NCBI GenBank assembly: GCA_028687435.1 | Contig: JAQUAF010000005.1 | Location: forward strand, 1 to 64,000 | From: Verrucomicrobiia bacterium | Lineage (GTDB): Bacteria; Verrucomicrobiota; Verrucomicrobiia; JABWAM01 | Direction of reading: 5' to 3' | DNA length: 64,000 nucleotides | Part shown: positions 30,656-40,604 of the stretch, piece by piece | How positions within the stretch are numbered: the first letter of the stretch is position 1 | How the letters are laid out: each line of letters opens with the position of its first letter | Position numbers and translations under genes: made by a program | The notes under the pieces: model-generated | What the model saw: only the letters and a program-made list of their open reading frames with translations | The model's database searches: none | What the model was told of the DNA's origin: nothing

Positions 30656-31723
30656 CTAATCTGAAAAAACCCGGGCCAGTTGGGGGCTCACAACAGGCAG
30701 GCTGTAGGACTTTTGAAGCGTCCTCCTGCCTTCGGAGGCAAATTTGCGGCGCAATTCCTGGTTTTTGATCAACAGACAAAGTTTTTCCGTCCACTCATCC
30801 CGGTTGCCAGCCAGAAAACCATTCTCACCGTCGCGAACCATCTCTGAATAAACCCCCACCGGGGAGGCCACCACCGGCACCCCTGCCGCCCAGTACTGCA
30901 AAATCCTCAAACCGCTGCAACATTGATTCCACTCCGTATCCTCGCGAGGAGCCAGACCGATGTCCAGACTCGCCAAATCGGCGGCCTCCGTTCTCAGATC
31001 CCATGGCTTGCATTCAATCGGGAACCTGGCTGGAATCGCGCCCAAGGTCGCGCCAATCAGGCGCACCACAAACGGAGTGCGGGAATGCAAATCAATCAGT
31101 GAAGGCGTGGCAAGCCGGAGTTCGGCCTGCTGGCGCTGGCTGCCAATCCAACCCACCGCAGGAATTTTCCGGGGGCTCTTCTTCGCGTCGCCGGCAATCT
31201 CGTAAGCCTTGATGTCAATCGCCGATGGAATCACCGCCGGATCAACCCCCGCCCGGCTCACAAACTTTGCCAGGAAACTGTTTTCAACCACCACACGGTG
31301 CGCTGAACGGCAGATTGCCAGCAACCGGCGTTCCTGCGGCCACAAACCTCCAAGAAGGGAGGAATCCGGACGCTTCAAAAAAATGGGTTCGTCCAAGTCA
31401 AAAATCACCTTCACCTGCCTGCTGAAACGCCATTCCATATTGAAGAAAGGCGCGGGCAATACCGTTTTTTGGACAAAAACATAGTCGTAATCCCGCAATT
31501 CATGCAAATTCCTGACACGCCGGGTGAAGGTCTTGAAGCCATTCTTCAAAACCACCCCCAAGGATTTCCTGCCGCCGTCCGGCCCGTAATCCGCGGACGG
31601 CACCGCCGGCGAAACGACCCCTTCAACACCCTCCTCTTTCAACATGGGCAGATGCTGGTAAACCCGAAACCGGCTCATGGGAGCCATGTTGTCGCTCTGG
31701 GTCAAAAACAAAACTCTCTTCAT
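30656..31723 (-). CDS. Glycosyltransferase (GT4-like)
   Basis: The start at 31723 (MKRVLFLTQSDNMAPMSRFRVYQHL) is chosen over a much longer frame that merely mirrors the divergent GT2 gene. The 355-residue GT-B-type protein has IFDLDEPIF in the N-terminal domain, VGWIGSQRQ as the hinge strand, and a donor-binding stretch GLRILQYWAAGVPVVASPVGVYSEMV. It probably acts in surface glycan synthesis. A 109-bp region separates it from the divergent GT2. Confidence 0.82.
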   Translation of the reverse strand: MKRVLFLTQSDNMAPMSRFRVYQHLPMLKEEGVEGVVSPAVPSADYGPDGGRKSLGVVLKNGFKTFTRRVRNLHELRDYDYVFVQKTVLPAPFFNMEWRFSRQVKVIFDLDEPIFLKRPDSSLLGGLWPQERRLLAICRSAHRVVVENSFLAKFVSRAGVDPAVIPSAIDIKAYEIAGDAKKSPRKIPAVGWIGSQRQQAELRLATPSLIDLHSRTPFVVRLIGATLGAIPARFPIECKPWDLRTEAADLASLDIGLAPREDTEWNQCCSGLRILQYWAAGVPVVASPVGVYSEMVRDGENGFLAGNRDEWTEKLCLLIKNQELRRKFASEGRRTLQKSYSLPVVSPQLARVFSD

Positions 31724-31832
31724 AAAATAATGCCCGCCGCAACCTTGTGGAATCGGCGAAGGCGTTAAATGTGCATCATTCAGCCTTGCGGAGTCAATAG
31801 TCCTTCGGCAGCATTGGCATCCCCTTCCCCAT

Positions 31833-32528
31833 ATGCCCCCTTTCCCGTCATCCGACACCATCGCTGTGATTCCCGCCATGAACGAGGCTGCGCACATCGG
31901 CAGGTTGGTTCGGGAGGTCCTCCAACAAGGGTGCCAGGTCTGGGTGATCGACGACGGATCGCAGGACGCCACCGCTCTGGAGGCGGAAAAGGCCGGCGCA
32001 AGGGTCATCCGGCACCCGGAAAATCGAGGCAAAGGCATGGCCATCCGCACCGCCATCGGGGAATTTCTCCGGACCACCGCGTCCCACATCATTTTTCTGG
32101 ATGCCGATGGACAGCATGATCCCTCCCATATTCCAGCCTTTCTCGACACTGTCCGGAAAACAGGAGCTTCGATTGTTCTGGGCAACCGGATGGACAATGC
32201 CGCGCACATGCCGGCTGTGCGCCGCCTGACCAACCGGTTCATGTCCTGGGTGGTCAGCCGCCTTGCGGGGCAACGGATTCCCGACAGCCAATGCGGCTAC
32301 CGGCTGCTCTCCCGCGATTTCGCCATGGCTTTCCAGCCCACCACCAGTCATTTCGACTTGGAAAGCGAAATGTTGGCGCAGGCGGGGCGGCAAAAACGGC
32401 GGATTGTTTTCGTTCCCATACAAACCATCTATGCCGGTGAGGCCAGCCACATTCATCCCATCCGGGATGCCTTTCGATTCCTCCGCTTTTTATTCCGCCA
32501 ATGGACGCGCCGACGAAGCAAAACTTGA
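31833..32528 (+). CDS. Glycosyltransferase family 2 (dolichyl-phosphate-mannose-synthase-like)
   Basis: A 231-residue GT-A enzyme. Signatures: TIAVIPAMNEAAHIGRLV (nucleotide-binding strand), VWVIDDGSQDAT, HPENRGKGMAIRTAIG and the metal-binding IIFLDADGQHDPSHI. This subgroup transfers a sugar from a nucleotide donor to a polyprenyl phosphate; there is no C-terminal membrane domain. Followed after 33 bp by the DedA gene, probably in the same transcript. Confidence 0.9.
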   Translation: MPPFPSSDTIAVIPAMNEAAHIGRLVREVLQQGCQVWVIDDGSQDATALEAEKAGARVIRHPENRGKGMAIRTAIGEFLRTTASHIIFLDADGQHDPSHIPAFLDTVRKTGASIVLGNRMDNAAHMPAVRRLTNRFMSWVVSRLAGQRIPDSQCGYRLLSRDFAMAFQPTTSHFDLESEMLAQAGRQKRRIVFVPIQTIYAGEASHIHPIRDAFRFLRFLFRQWTRRRSKT

Positions 32529-32561
32529 ACCTCCCCGGCATTCCCTTTACAAGAATCCCCC

Positions 32562-33203
32562 ATGCACACACTACTCGCGATTTGGTTTGGATGGGTCCGG
32601 GATTGGGGATACACCGGCATCGTTCTTCTCATGGCCATGGAAAGCTCGATCTTTCCCGTCCCAAGCGAAGTGGTCATGCCCCCCGCCGCTTTTTGGGCCG
32701 CCCAGGGAAAAATGAACTTCTGGGGGGTGGTCCTGGCCGGAACGGTTGGATCCTGGCTCGGCGCCGCCATCACCTACTGGGTTTCGCGATGGATTGGACG
32801 CCCCTTGCTGCTCAAATATGGACGATATGTTTTCATCACCGAAGAAAAGCTCATCCGCACTGAAAGATGGCTGGCGCGTTATGAAGCGGGCGGCATCTTT
32901 TTCGCCAGGCTCCTGCCTGTGGTCCGACACCTCATTTCCATCCCTGCAGGAATCATGCGCATGAATTTCGGGTCCTTCAGCCTGATGACCCTTGCCGGTT
33001 CGGCCCTGTGGTGTTGGGTGCTCTCCGTCTTCGGCCAGCGCGTCATCGGCGCCCATCCGTATCTGATGGAAAGCCCGGAAAAGCTTGTGGATTTCATGAA
33101 ATCACAATGCCTCTGGCTGGTCGGATTTGTCATCCTGATCGGGGCGCTTTACATCCTCGTCATGCGTCTGACAGAAAAGAAAAAAAACGAAGCCGCAACA
33201 TGA
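32562..33203 (+). CDS. DedA-family membrane protein
   Basis: A 213-residue protein with about five hydrophobic segments. DedA/VTT signatures: ESSIFPVPSEVVMPPAAFWA, GSWLGAAITYWVSRWIGR and FFARLLPVVRHLISIPAGIMRM, with the conserved acidic and arginine residues. Recent work links DedA proteins to scrambling or flipping of undecaprenyl phosphate and other lipids, which fits its place beside a polyprenyl-phosphate glycosyltransferase. Confidence 0.92.
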   Translation: MHTLLAIWFGWVRDWGYTGIVLLMAMESSIFPVPSEVVMPPAAFWAAQGKMNFWGVVLAGTVGSWLGAAITYWVSRWIGRPLLLKYGRYVFITEEKLIRTERWLARYEAGGIFFARLLPVVRHLISIPAGIMRMNFGSFSLMTLAGSALWCWVLSVFGQRVIGAHPYLMESPEKLVDFMKSQCLWLVGFVILIGALYILVMRLTEKKKNEAAT

Positions 33204-33294
33204 TCTGCCCGGCTTTCACATCCGCCTCTCCCCAAAGCCGATGATCCGGAACCCCCGCGGAGTTTAAATCCTCATTCCCTCATCTGGCTGAAAA

Positions 33295-33372
33295 TGGTCG
33301 GGCCGCCGGGATTTGAACCCGGGACCTCTTCCACCCCAAGGAAGCGCGCTAGCCAAGCTACGCTACGGCCCG
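33295..33372 (-). tRNA. tRNA-Pro, anticodon GGG
   Basis: The minus strand folds as a full cloverleaf. Acceptor CGGGCCG pairs with CGGCCCG, followed by discriminator A and an encoded CCA. The anticodon stem CTTCC/GGAAG has loop TTGGGGT, giving anticodon GGG (reads CCC/CCU, proline). The T-arm is CCGGG TTCAAAT CCCGG. It lies 102 bp downstream of polX on the same strand. Confidence 0.95.
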
Positions 33373-33474
33373 ACACGAAGGGCGTCAGGATGCTATCCTC
33401 CGGCTCCAATGACAAGAAAAAATTGTTTTCCGGCGGTATCCCACCTTGGCTGCACGGCAACCTTTTCCCATGAG

Positions 33475-35238
33475 TCAACGCGTTCCCCGAATCCGGCGCA
33501 GGATTTTTTCCACCTCGCCGCCTGTTCGCGTATTGAGCACATCCTTCGCCCTCAGCCAGCCTTTGCGGGCAATCTGGACTCCCCATCCCACCTCGGCCAG
33601 TTGATCGGCGGCGTGGGCATCCCGGTTGATGGCGCACAACACTCCCCGGTCGCGGGCATTCTTCCACCATCGCCAGTCCATGTCCATCCGCACCGGCGTG
33701 CAGTTCAATTCAATGATTTTCCCGTGGCGGGCCGCGGCTTCAATCACCGCATTCAAGTCCACCCGGTATTGCTCGCGTTCCAACAACAGACGTCCGGTCG
33801 GATGCCCCACCATGGTCACCATGGGGTTTTCAATGGCTTTCACCAACCGGGCGGTCTGCCTGGCTTCATCGGAGGAAAACCCCTGATGAATCGAAACCAT
33901 CACAAAATCCAATTGGGCCAGCAAATCATCCGGATAATCAAGCCGCCCGTCTCCCAGCACATCCACCTCGCAGCCGGCAAACAAACGGAAGCGTTTTCCC
34001 CTTCCTTCCCAACGTTTGTTCAACTCCCGGATTTCATCCGCCTGTTCCAGCAGGCGTTTGGCGTCCAACCCGCCGGCCACCACGGAACTGCGGCTGTGCT
34101 CGGTGATCCCCAGATATTCCCAGCCCAGGGCTTGGGCGGCTTCCGCCATCTGTTCCAGAGTGTCGCTTCCATCGCTCCACCGGGTGTGGGCATGAAAACT
34201 GCCGCGAATATCCTTTTCCGTCACCAAAACAGGCAATTCCCCCGCAGCCGCCGCATCGATCTCCCCGGTGTTTTCACGCAACTCCGGCTCCACATAATCC
34301 AACCCCAGTTTCCGGTAAATATCCGCCTCACTCCGGCACAAAACCTTTTCCCCGCTCCCCTCCCCCCGGTTCTTCCCGATTCTGAACAACCCATACTCGT
34401 TGAGTTTCATCCGCTGGTCCAGACACCTCTGGCGCAAAGCCACATTATGCTCCTTGGACCCTGTAAAATAAGCCAGGGCAAAAGGAAACTCCGCATCGGA
34501 AACACATCTCAAATCCGCCTGCAACCCTCCCTCCAGCATCACGCTGGCCTTGGTTTCCCCTTGATTGACAACCTGCTTGACATTGGCCAGAGAGGTAAAA
34601 ACCTTCATCACAATCTTCGGATCATCCGTGGCCGCCACAAAGTCGAGATCCCGGACCACCTCCTTTTTCCGCCGCAAGCTTCCAGCCAGTTCGACACGCC
34701 GCACTGCGGGGCAATCCCTGAGGGAATCCATCACCGGCTCCGCCGCCTTCCATGCCTCAATCCAGAGAAACTGCCCCCGGTATTTCTCAAGATTGCCGAG
34801 GCCCTCCAGAATCTTGATCTGGGTTTTTTCCCCAAACCCCGCCAGCGTGGACACCAGATTCCGTTCACAGCACATTTTCAGGTCGGCCAGCGTCTTGACA
34901 TCCAGTTTTTCCCAAAGGGCCTTCACTTTTTTCGGTCCCAATCCCGGAACCTTCAAACAATCAAACAATCCTTCCGGAATCGACGCCTTCAACTCCTCGT
35001 AATACTGGAGTTTTCCTGTTTCATAGAGTTCCGTTATTTTCTCGCACAAGGCGGCTCCAATCCCCTTCAGTTCCCCCAACCGCCCGGTGCGGATCAATTC
35101 GCCCAGATCCTCCGCCAGGGTTTCCAATGTCCGCGCGGCATGGGTGTAGGCCAGGCTCTTGAACCGGTTCTCACCCTTCATCTCCAGCATCACCCCGATC
35201 TCATGCAGAATGCCGGCTATCGTGTCTTTGTTCGACAT
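33475..35238 (-). CDS. polX: DNA polymerase X family protein with PHP domain
   Basis: The start at 35238 (MSNKDTIAGILHEIGVMLEMKGEN) matches family members; upstream frame is excess. The 587-residue product has the usual bacterial PolX length. It has helix-hairpin-helix segments (ELKGIGAALCEKI, LKVPGLGPKKVKALW), palm motif GSLRRKKEVVRDLD (residues 186-199, catalytic Asp-x-Asp), and a C-terminal PHP domain from about 345 with metal ligands in SFHAHTRWSDGSDT, GITEHS and CEVDVL. It acts in gap-filling base-excision repair, with PHP 3'-5' exonuclease or AP-endonuclease activity. Divergent from the TPR gene. Confidence 0.94.
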   Translation of the reverse strand: MSNKDTIAGILHEIGVMLEMKGENRFKSLAYTHAARTLETLAEDLGELIRTGRLGELKGIGAALCEKITELYETGKLQYYEELKASIPEGLFDCLKVPGLGPKKVKALWEKLDVKTLADLKMCCERNLVSTLAGFGEKTQIKILEGLGNLEKYRGQFLWIEAWKAAEPVMDSLRDCPAVRRVELAGSLRRKKEVVRDLDFVAATDDPKIVMKVFTSLANVKQVVNQGETKASVMLEGGLQADLRCVSDAEFPFALAYFTGSKEHNVALRQRCLDQRMKLNEYGLFRIGKNRGEGSGEKVLCRSEADIYRKLGLDYVEPELRENTGEIDAAAAGELPVLVTEKDIRGSFHAHTRWSDGSDTLEQMAEAAQALGWEYLGITEHSRSSVVAGGLDAKRLLEQADEIRELNKRWEGRGKRFRLFAGCEVDVLGDGRLDYPDDLLAQLDFVMVSIHQGFSSDEARQTARLVKAIENPMVTMVGHPTGRLLLEREQYRVDLNAVIEAAARHGKIIELNCTPVRMDMDWRWWKNARDRGVLCAINRDAHAADQLAEVGWGVQIARKGWLRAKDVLNTRTGGEVEKILRRIRGTR

Positions 35239-35513
35239 GTCCGGAAATTTGGAGAAAAAAAACGCGTTTGTCCATTCCAACCCCGGTTTTGCGTCAGGCG
35301 ATTGACCATCAACATCCACCCCTCGCCGCTTCCCTCCTTCCCGGGCGCCCTGGTCCTCGCCGTGCAATTGCGCCTCTCCAAACGCCCCGATATCCACTGG
35401 GGCGCCGCGCATAATATCCGAGACTCGCCGCCATTTCACTTTTAAAAAGGTCGCGACTTCACACAGAATTCCATTGCAGCGGAGTTTTGACAGACGATAA
35501 ACTGCCCGGACTC

Positions 35514-36818
35514 ATGTTTGGCCTCCGAGCAAAACTCCATTCAGCGTCCAGCTGGCTGATAAGCCTGGGACTGGTGTTCATCTCCACCATGCACCCAACC
35601 CCTGCGCAAGACCCCGTTCCCACGGAAGTCCAGCCCCAGTCCGCCCCTCCGGTCTACAACCCGTCCGCCACGCCGGAAACAAATATTGAAAATTGCAAAC
35701 GCCTGCTTGAGGCCAATCCCCAGGATGCCGAAATCTGGTTTCTTCTCGGTTTTTCTTACGGAAAGGCGGGACGGGATGAGGACGCCATTGCAGCGCTGAA
35801 AAAAGCCACAGAACTCAAAACATCAACCCACCTGGCATGGCTGAGTCTTGCCTGGCTTTACGACAAAACCGCAAAAAGGGAAGCATCCATCATGGCCTTC
35901 AAAAAGGTCATCGAACTCAAACCCAAGGATGCCGATGCATGGAACGGACTTGGCTCGGTCTATGAAAAAATGGGGCATAAAAATGAAGCCATCGCCGCCT
36001 ATGAAAAAGCCATCCGCCTCAATCCGTCCTTTTCCGAACCTTGGTTCTCGCTTGGCGGCATTCAACTCGAGACCGGTCAGGCCGCCCAAGCCGTCGATTC
36101 CTTTCTGCACGCCATCGAACTCAAACCTGGCGAAACGGACAGTTGGGTTTCCCTGGGAAATGCATGCCAGCGGCTCGGACAAAAGGATCAGGCCGCTGCA
36201 GCCTGCCGCAAGGCGCTGGAAATCAATCCCCGATGTGTTCCAGCCTGGCTGGGATTGATTTCCGTTCATGACCAATTCGGCCCCCAAAACGAGGCGCTCG
36301 ACATCTGCCGCAAAACTCTGCCGGTCGTCCAGGAACTGCTCCAGAAGGAATCGCCTCCTGCGAATCTATGGTATCATCTGGGCTGGCTTCATGACAGGTT
36401 GGACGATCTGCCCTCCGCCATCAAAGCCTACCAACGCGCCGTTGAAATTGACGCCTCCGACGCCATGGCATGGAACGGACTCGGATATGCCCAGGCACGA
36501 TTGGGCAAAACCTCCGAAGCCCTTGCGGCCTGCCGCAAGGCCGTCCAACTCAAGCCCAACGACGCAAACATCCTGGACAGTCTGGGCTACAGCCTTGCAA
36601 AAAGCGGAAAAGTCGAGGAAGCCATTCAAGCCTACCTTCAGGCTCTGACTCAAAATCCCAATCTGGCCGACTCATGGCGCGGGCTTTGCGAGCTTCAGAT
36701 CAAGACTGGAAATCTTCGCGAAGCGCAAGCCTCATGGCGGAAACTGCAACCGCTCGACCCCGCAGCCGCCGATGCCATCAAAAAATCAGGCGCTCTCTCG
36801 CGCCGAAGCGGCAGGTGA
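35514..36818 (+). CDS. Secreted TPR-repeat protein
   Basis: A 434-residue protein with a hydrophobic N-terminus ending near PAQ (signal peptide). About ten TPR units of 34 residues follow, for example AEIWFLLGFSYGKAGRDEDAIAALKKATELK and DAWNGLGSVYEKMGHKNEAIAAYEKAIRLNP. TPR arrays scaffold protein complexes, often in envelope assembly. ATG 35514 was chosen; a TTG at 35487 with GGAG two bases before is possible. The adjacent spacer 35239-35513 shows no gene. Confidence 0.85.
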   Translation: MFGLRAKLHSASSWLISLGLVFISTMHPTPAQDPVPTEVQPQSAPPVYNPSATPETNIENCKRLLEANPQDAEIWFLLGFSYGKAGRDEDAIAALKKATELKTSTHLAWLSLAWLYDKTAKREASIMAFKKVIELKPKDADAWNGLGSVYEKMGHKNEAIAAYEKAIRLNPSFSEPWFSLGGIQLETGQAAQAVDSFLHAIELKPGETDSWVSLGNACQRLGQKDQAAAACRKALEINPRCVPAWLGLISVHDQFGPQNEALDICRKTLPVVQELLQKESPPANLWYHLGWLHDRLDDLPSAIKAYQRAVEIDASDAMAWNGLGYAQARLGKTSEALAACRKAVQLKPNDANILDSLGYSLAKSGKVEEAIQAYLQALTQNPNLADSWRGLCELQIKTGNLREAQASWRKLQPLDPAAADAIKKSGALSRRSGR

Positions 36819-36821
36819 CTG

Positions 36822-37020
36822 GACTGAAGATTGAGGTCTGAAGGCAAACGGAATGCCTCAACTGGCAAAATCGTTGGCATTGCACCCGCTTGCATCCCCT
36901 TCAGCCATCAGACAGCGAGGCTTTGCCTCAGGCCAACCCGCCTTCATCCGACTGCGACGAAGCAGGCAAGGCAAAGCCTCGCAATTCAAAAGTAAAAATT
37001 AAAAATTCAAAATGATCTGG
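36822..37020. repeat. Composite intergenic repeat: heptamers plus 14-bp inverted repeat
   Basis: Three parts are visible. Heptamers GACTGAA GATTGAG GTCTGAA occupy 36822-36842. A perfect 14-bp inverted repeat gcgaggctttgcct (36915-36928) and aggcaaagcctcgc (36969-36982) follows. Then come heptamers ATTCAAA AGTAAAA ATTAAAA ATTCAAA (36984-37011). A related arrangement lies at 42973-43039. No gene is visible. Confidence 0.8.
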
Positions 37021-37077
37021 CGCCATGGCGGTTCAAAATTTTGATTTTTTAACATCATATTTTGGTTTTCAAGGAAT

Positions 37078-40000
37078 CTAGAAAAGCACATCCACGCCGC
37101 CGCTGAAAGTCTGCCGGGCATAATCCGTCTTTCCAACTTCCGTCTCGTAACTCACGCGCAATGACAGGCTCTCGGAAATTTCCGCCGTGAGACCGCCGCC
37201 CACCAGACCGAAATTGCGATCCGGCGCATCGGTGGGCGCCTGAAAAATCGAACTGCCTTGCGCCAGTTGCGCGTCGATCATCCGGCTGTCATTCCGCCAT
37301 TCATGCTGGAATGATCCGCTGAAATGCGGCACCAGGGTGAAGGTCTTCATCTTGATCCGATAGGACGAGTGGATCCCTATGCCATTTTGGATGGAATCGG
37401 CTGTCTGCCGGGCGATGGACAGGTTGAGGGAATCCGCATTGCGTTCGGTAAAGGAATCGATCCACATCTTGGTGTATTGCACCGAAAGGGATGGCCCGAT
37501 GGTGAGATGTCCGAATTGATGATCCATCCCTGTTTCCAAACGCGCGTTGACCTGATAACCGTTGGGATCCGAATAAGCCTGCCGGTCGATGGTTCCAAAT
37601 TGGATGTTCCGTTTTAAATCGTAAAAACTGACCCCCCCGCCCATCATCGCGTCCAGATACCAGTTGTTGCGTTGATAGGTGGAATAAAGCCAGATCGGAA
37701 TGGTGTCCACCTTCACATGCCCCCCCGACCCGTTCAGGTCGGACATGGTTCGGGAAAAACCGGTTGCCAGTCCTGCCGTGAGTTCCCGCGAAAAAAAGTA
37801 ACCGATGCCCGTTGTCATCCCCGCCGACCAATAGTTGTAACCTGGCTGGATGTTCGATGCCTCCTGATCGCCAAAAGTGCCGCTCGCATTGATGAAATAA
37901 TCCCATTTCTTCCGCTCAGGCTCCTCCTCCTTCACATTCAACAACCCGCGCACATCAGGACCGCTGTAGGCCAGCAAAACGGGTTTCCCCGCAGGTGTCG
38001 TGTCTCCAATCTGCACCATGGCCGCGCGCGTGGATCCGTCGCGCAAGGAAAACAGATGATTGCGAACATTCTGATACTGCACTTGGGCGCCATCAAATGC
38101 GCCCACCGCCATGGTGGTGAGTTTGCTGGCCGAAATCTCATTGTAGGCATTCCGAACCTCCCCTTCTGTCCCCAGATTGCCGATGGCATTGATCACATTG
38201 CCAAGATCACCTGAATCGATATTGGGAGAAGTTGACAACGCCCGGGCCACATCCTTCTGAACGGGGTTGAGATTCAACGCCGGGTTGTCCAGACATCTGG
38301 TCAATGTCAGATCCAACGCGGTGGCCGAGGCGCTCGGCACCCACAAAATCACCGGACTCACGCGGGTGACGCTGTCGAAACTGTTCGATATTCCCGCGGC
38401 ATTTTGAATCACCCCCGTCAGGGTTGTTCCCAACGTTGGCTTGTAACCGCCAAGATAACTCAGAGTCAAATTGCCGCCAAGATAGGCCGTTCCGCTCAGG
38501 GAAAGCTTGCTGTAATTGAGCGCGGAGGCCACCTGAATATCCAGCGTTCCCCCGGCCGTCTGTTGAAAATTCCCCTGGGTCAGGGTCAACGTTCCAGGAG
38601 TGCCGCTGGCGCCCGGCCGCACAATGCCGTAGCTGTTCAACAATCCCCGCGTGACGTTTATGCTGCCCGTGCCGCTCAAAATGCCGCCTTCGACCTTGAC
38701 GATTGCCCCGCGAGTGCGGTTCTCGGCGATCGTCCCTTTCACCGTCAATTCGCCATTCTTCACCAACACATTGTCCCATACCGTCAGGGTGCAGGCCGCC
38801 GGAATGTCATAGGTGGAAGCGCTGTTGTTGAGGGTGAAAGCCCTCGTGCTCACATCGGCGGACAGCGTGTTTGCGCCGGCGGTGTAGGTGGACATCTCCC
38901 CCATCTGCAATTCAATGGAATAGGATTCCAGCACCCCGGTGCCGACCGTTCCATCGGTATCCGTCACATTCAACGTCCAGCTTCCGGCTCCAAGATTCGG
39001 ATTTTCACCCCAGAAATTGTTGCACTGGAAAGACCATGTCCAGTTGCTCACGGTTGTGGCATCGCTGCTCAAGGTGGTCAGGAATTTGCTGGTGGTTCCT
39101 TTTGGCGAAGTCAGGGTGGCTTCCAACCCGCCCCGATTGGTATGGGTAAGACTCAAGGTAATGTTAACCCCTTCCAAACTCTGCTGAGTTCCCGTGGGAA
39201 CAAAGGTCACCGTGGCCGTGCCGCCTGCGGGAATGACCGTGGTGACCCCACCGCTGCTTGCCGTGCCATACGTGACATCGGTGATATAGGCGATGCTTTG
39301 GGCCTTCTGAGCAAAGGCATAGGCATTCACATTTCCAAAACCGTAGTTGGGATTGAACCAATACCCGGCGTTGTTCTGCGCCCAATCGCTCTGGCTGGAG
39401 TCCACCTTGGTGCTGGTATTCGCCAACGCATGCTTGGCGGTTCGAAGGTCAAGATTGGGATTCGCCTCTTTGCCCAAAGCCAGAATGCCGGACATCAGCG
39501 GCGCGGCCGAAGAGGTGCCGCCAAAAATGCTCGTGTAGTCGCGATCCGGAAAGGTGTCTCCATACCTGGAATTATATCCATAGGCTGAACCAACCCGGTC
39601 GGCGGTAATAATGCTGTACCCATTATCGCTGCTGCTGGGGGCCGTCACAAAAACACTGGTTCCCTTGGAACTGTAGGTCGCATAGGCGCCGTCACTGCCC
39701 AATGCTGCCACCACGAGAGTATTCTGGTTGTTCAAATACGGACTCTTGTTCGAGTCCTCCGTCAATTTTCCGCGATCGTTTCCGGCTGAAAAAACATGAA
39801 TAACCCCGTTCGATGACGTCAGGGCGATGGCCTTGCTTACACTGCTGGATAAAGTAACATACTGATTGGTGTAGCCATAACTGTGGTTCTTGATATGAAT
39901 GGTGGCTTCGGATGAAATGGTTCCATTGGTCTCAACGCCGCCTTTCCAATAACACGAATCAATCTGGTTCTGCGTGGTTGCGCCTGAACTGATCAGCCGC

Positions 40001-40476
40001 AAATCCGCAAGATAAGCGCTTGGCGCCGCGCCAGTTCCCCCTCTGGCATTCCCCCCGCGTCCAGCGGCGACACCCGCAACGCTCGTTCCATGATCATCGT
40101 CGTATGCCAACGTGATGGTGGAACTTCCATTGATGAAATCATAGCTCAAATCCGATCGATAATTCGGAGCGATGTCATAGTTGTATCGGTCCATCCCTGT
40201 ATCAACGATCCCAATCACCACCCCGCTGCCGGTATAACCAGCCCGCCAGGCGCTCACCACATTTGAATCCACTCCAGTGTTTTTAACCCCCAAAGGCGCC
40301 GTATTCAGCAAATGCCACTGCCCCGGAAAACCCGTCGGATTTGTGCTGTAAAGAAAATAGGGATCATTGGGATAAAATGAATCCGCCCTTACCCCATCCA
40401 CAAATCCGGCAAAAAGAGCCAGCACCAGATAACAACCTAGCTGCCGCTTAAAAAAGGCTTTTGTCAAGTTAAACAT
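37078..40476 (-). CDS. Subtilisin-type autotransporter serine protease
   Basis: The start at 40476 (MFNLTKAFFKRQL) gives a signal peptide ending VRA; GGGA lies upstream and ATG 40485 is an alternative. The 1132-residue protein has an S8 protease domain with Asp92 (GIVDTGMDRY), His129 (DDDHGTSVAG) and Ser322 (GGTSSAAPLMSG); a P/Homo-B domain (GGLEATLTSPKGT, GSWTLNVTD); a PATR-type passenger strand (GGILSGTGSINVTRG); and a C-terminal autotransporter barrel ending VDVLF with terminal Phe. It should be secreted to the surface and cleave protein there. The gene downstream of it is unrelated. Confidence 0.93.
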   Translation of the reverse strand: MFNLTKAFFKRQLGCYLVLALFAGFVDGVRADSFYPNDPYFLYSTNPTGFPGQWHLLNTAPLGVKNTGVDSNVVSAWRAGYTGSGVVIGIVDTGMDRYNYDIAPNYRSDLSYDFINGSSTITLAYDDDHGTSVAGVAAGRGGNARGGTGAAPSAYLADLRLISSGATTQNQIDSCYWKGGVETNGTISSEATIHIKNHSYGYTNQYVTLSSSVSKAIALTSSNGVIHVFSAGNDRGKLTEDSNKSPYLNNQNTLVVAALGSDGAYATYSSKGTSVFVTAPSSSDNGYSIITADRVGSAYGYNSRYGDTFPDRDYTSIFGGTSSAAPLMSGILALGKEANPNLDLRTAKHALANTSTKVDSSQSDWAQNNAGYWFNPNYGFGNVNAYAFAQKAQSIAYITDVTYGTASSGGVTTVIPAGGTATVTFVPTGTQQSLEGVNITLSLTHTNRGGLEATLTSPKGTTSKFLTTLSSDATTVSNWTWSFQCNNFWGENPNLGAGSWTLNVTDTDGTVGTGVLESYSIELQMGEMSTYTAGANTLSADVSTRAFTLNNSASTYDIPAACTLTVWDNVLVKNGELTVKGTIAENRTRGAIVKVEGGILSGTGSINVTRGLLNSYGIVRPGASGTPGTLTLTQGNFQQTAGGTLDIQVASALNYSKLSLSGTAYLGGNLTLSYLGGYKPTLGTTLTGVIQNAAGISNSFDSVTRVSPVILWVPSASATALDLTLTRCLDNPALNLNPVQKDVARALSTSPNIDSGDLGNVINAIGNLGTEGEVRNAYNEISASKLTTMAVGAFDGAQVQYQNVRNHLFSLRDGSTRAAMVQIGDTTPAGKPVLLAYSGPDVRGLLNVKEEEPERKKWDYFINASGTFGDQEASNIQPGYNYWSAGMTTGIGYFFSRELTAGLATGFSRTMSDLNGSGGHVKVDTIPIWLYSTYQRNNWYLDAMMGGGVSFYDLKRNIQFGTIDRQAYSDPNGYQVNARLETGMDHQFGHLTIGPSLSVQYTKMWIDSFTERNADSLNLSIARQTADSIQNGIGIHSSYRIKMKTFTLVPHFSGSFQHEWRNDSRMIDAQLAQGSSIFQAPTDAPDRNFGLVGGGLTAEISESLSLRVSYETEVGKTDYARQTFSGGVDVLF

Positions 40477-40604
40477 ATATCCCATAAGCAACTGATTGAT
40501 GCAGAACAAGTTGCGCATTTTTATCAGAAACCATTTCACATTCAAGTTCAAAAAACCCTGCAACGCGCGCGCATCGTGACGCAACGCCTCGTCTTTCATC
40601 CAAA

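Noticed and set aside
33313-35445. 710-codon plus-strand frame
   Set aside because: Antisense to polX, whose motifs are unmistakable, and it runs through the tRNA-Pro gene.
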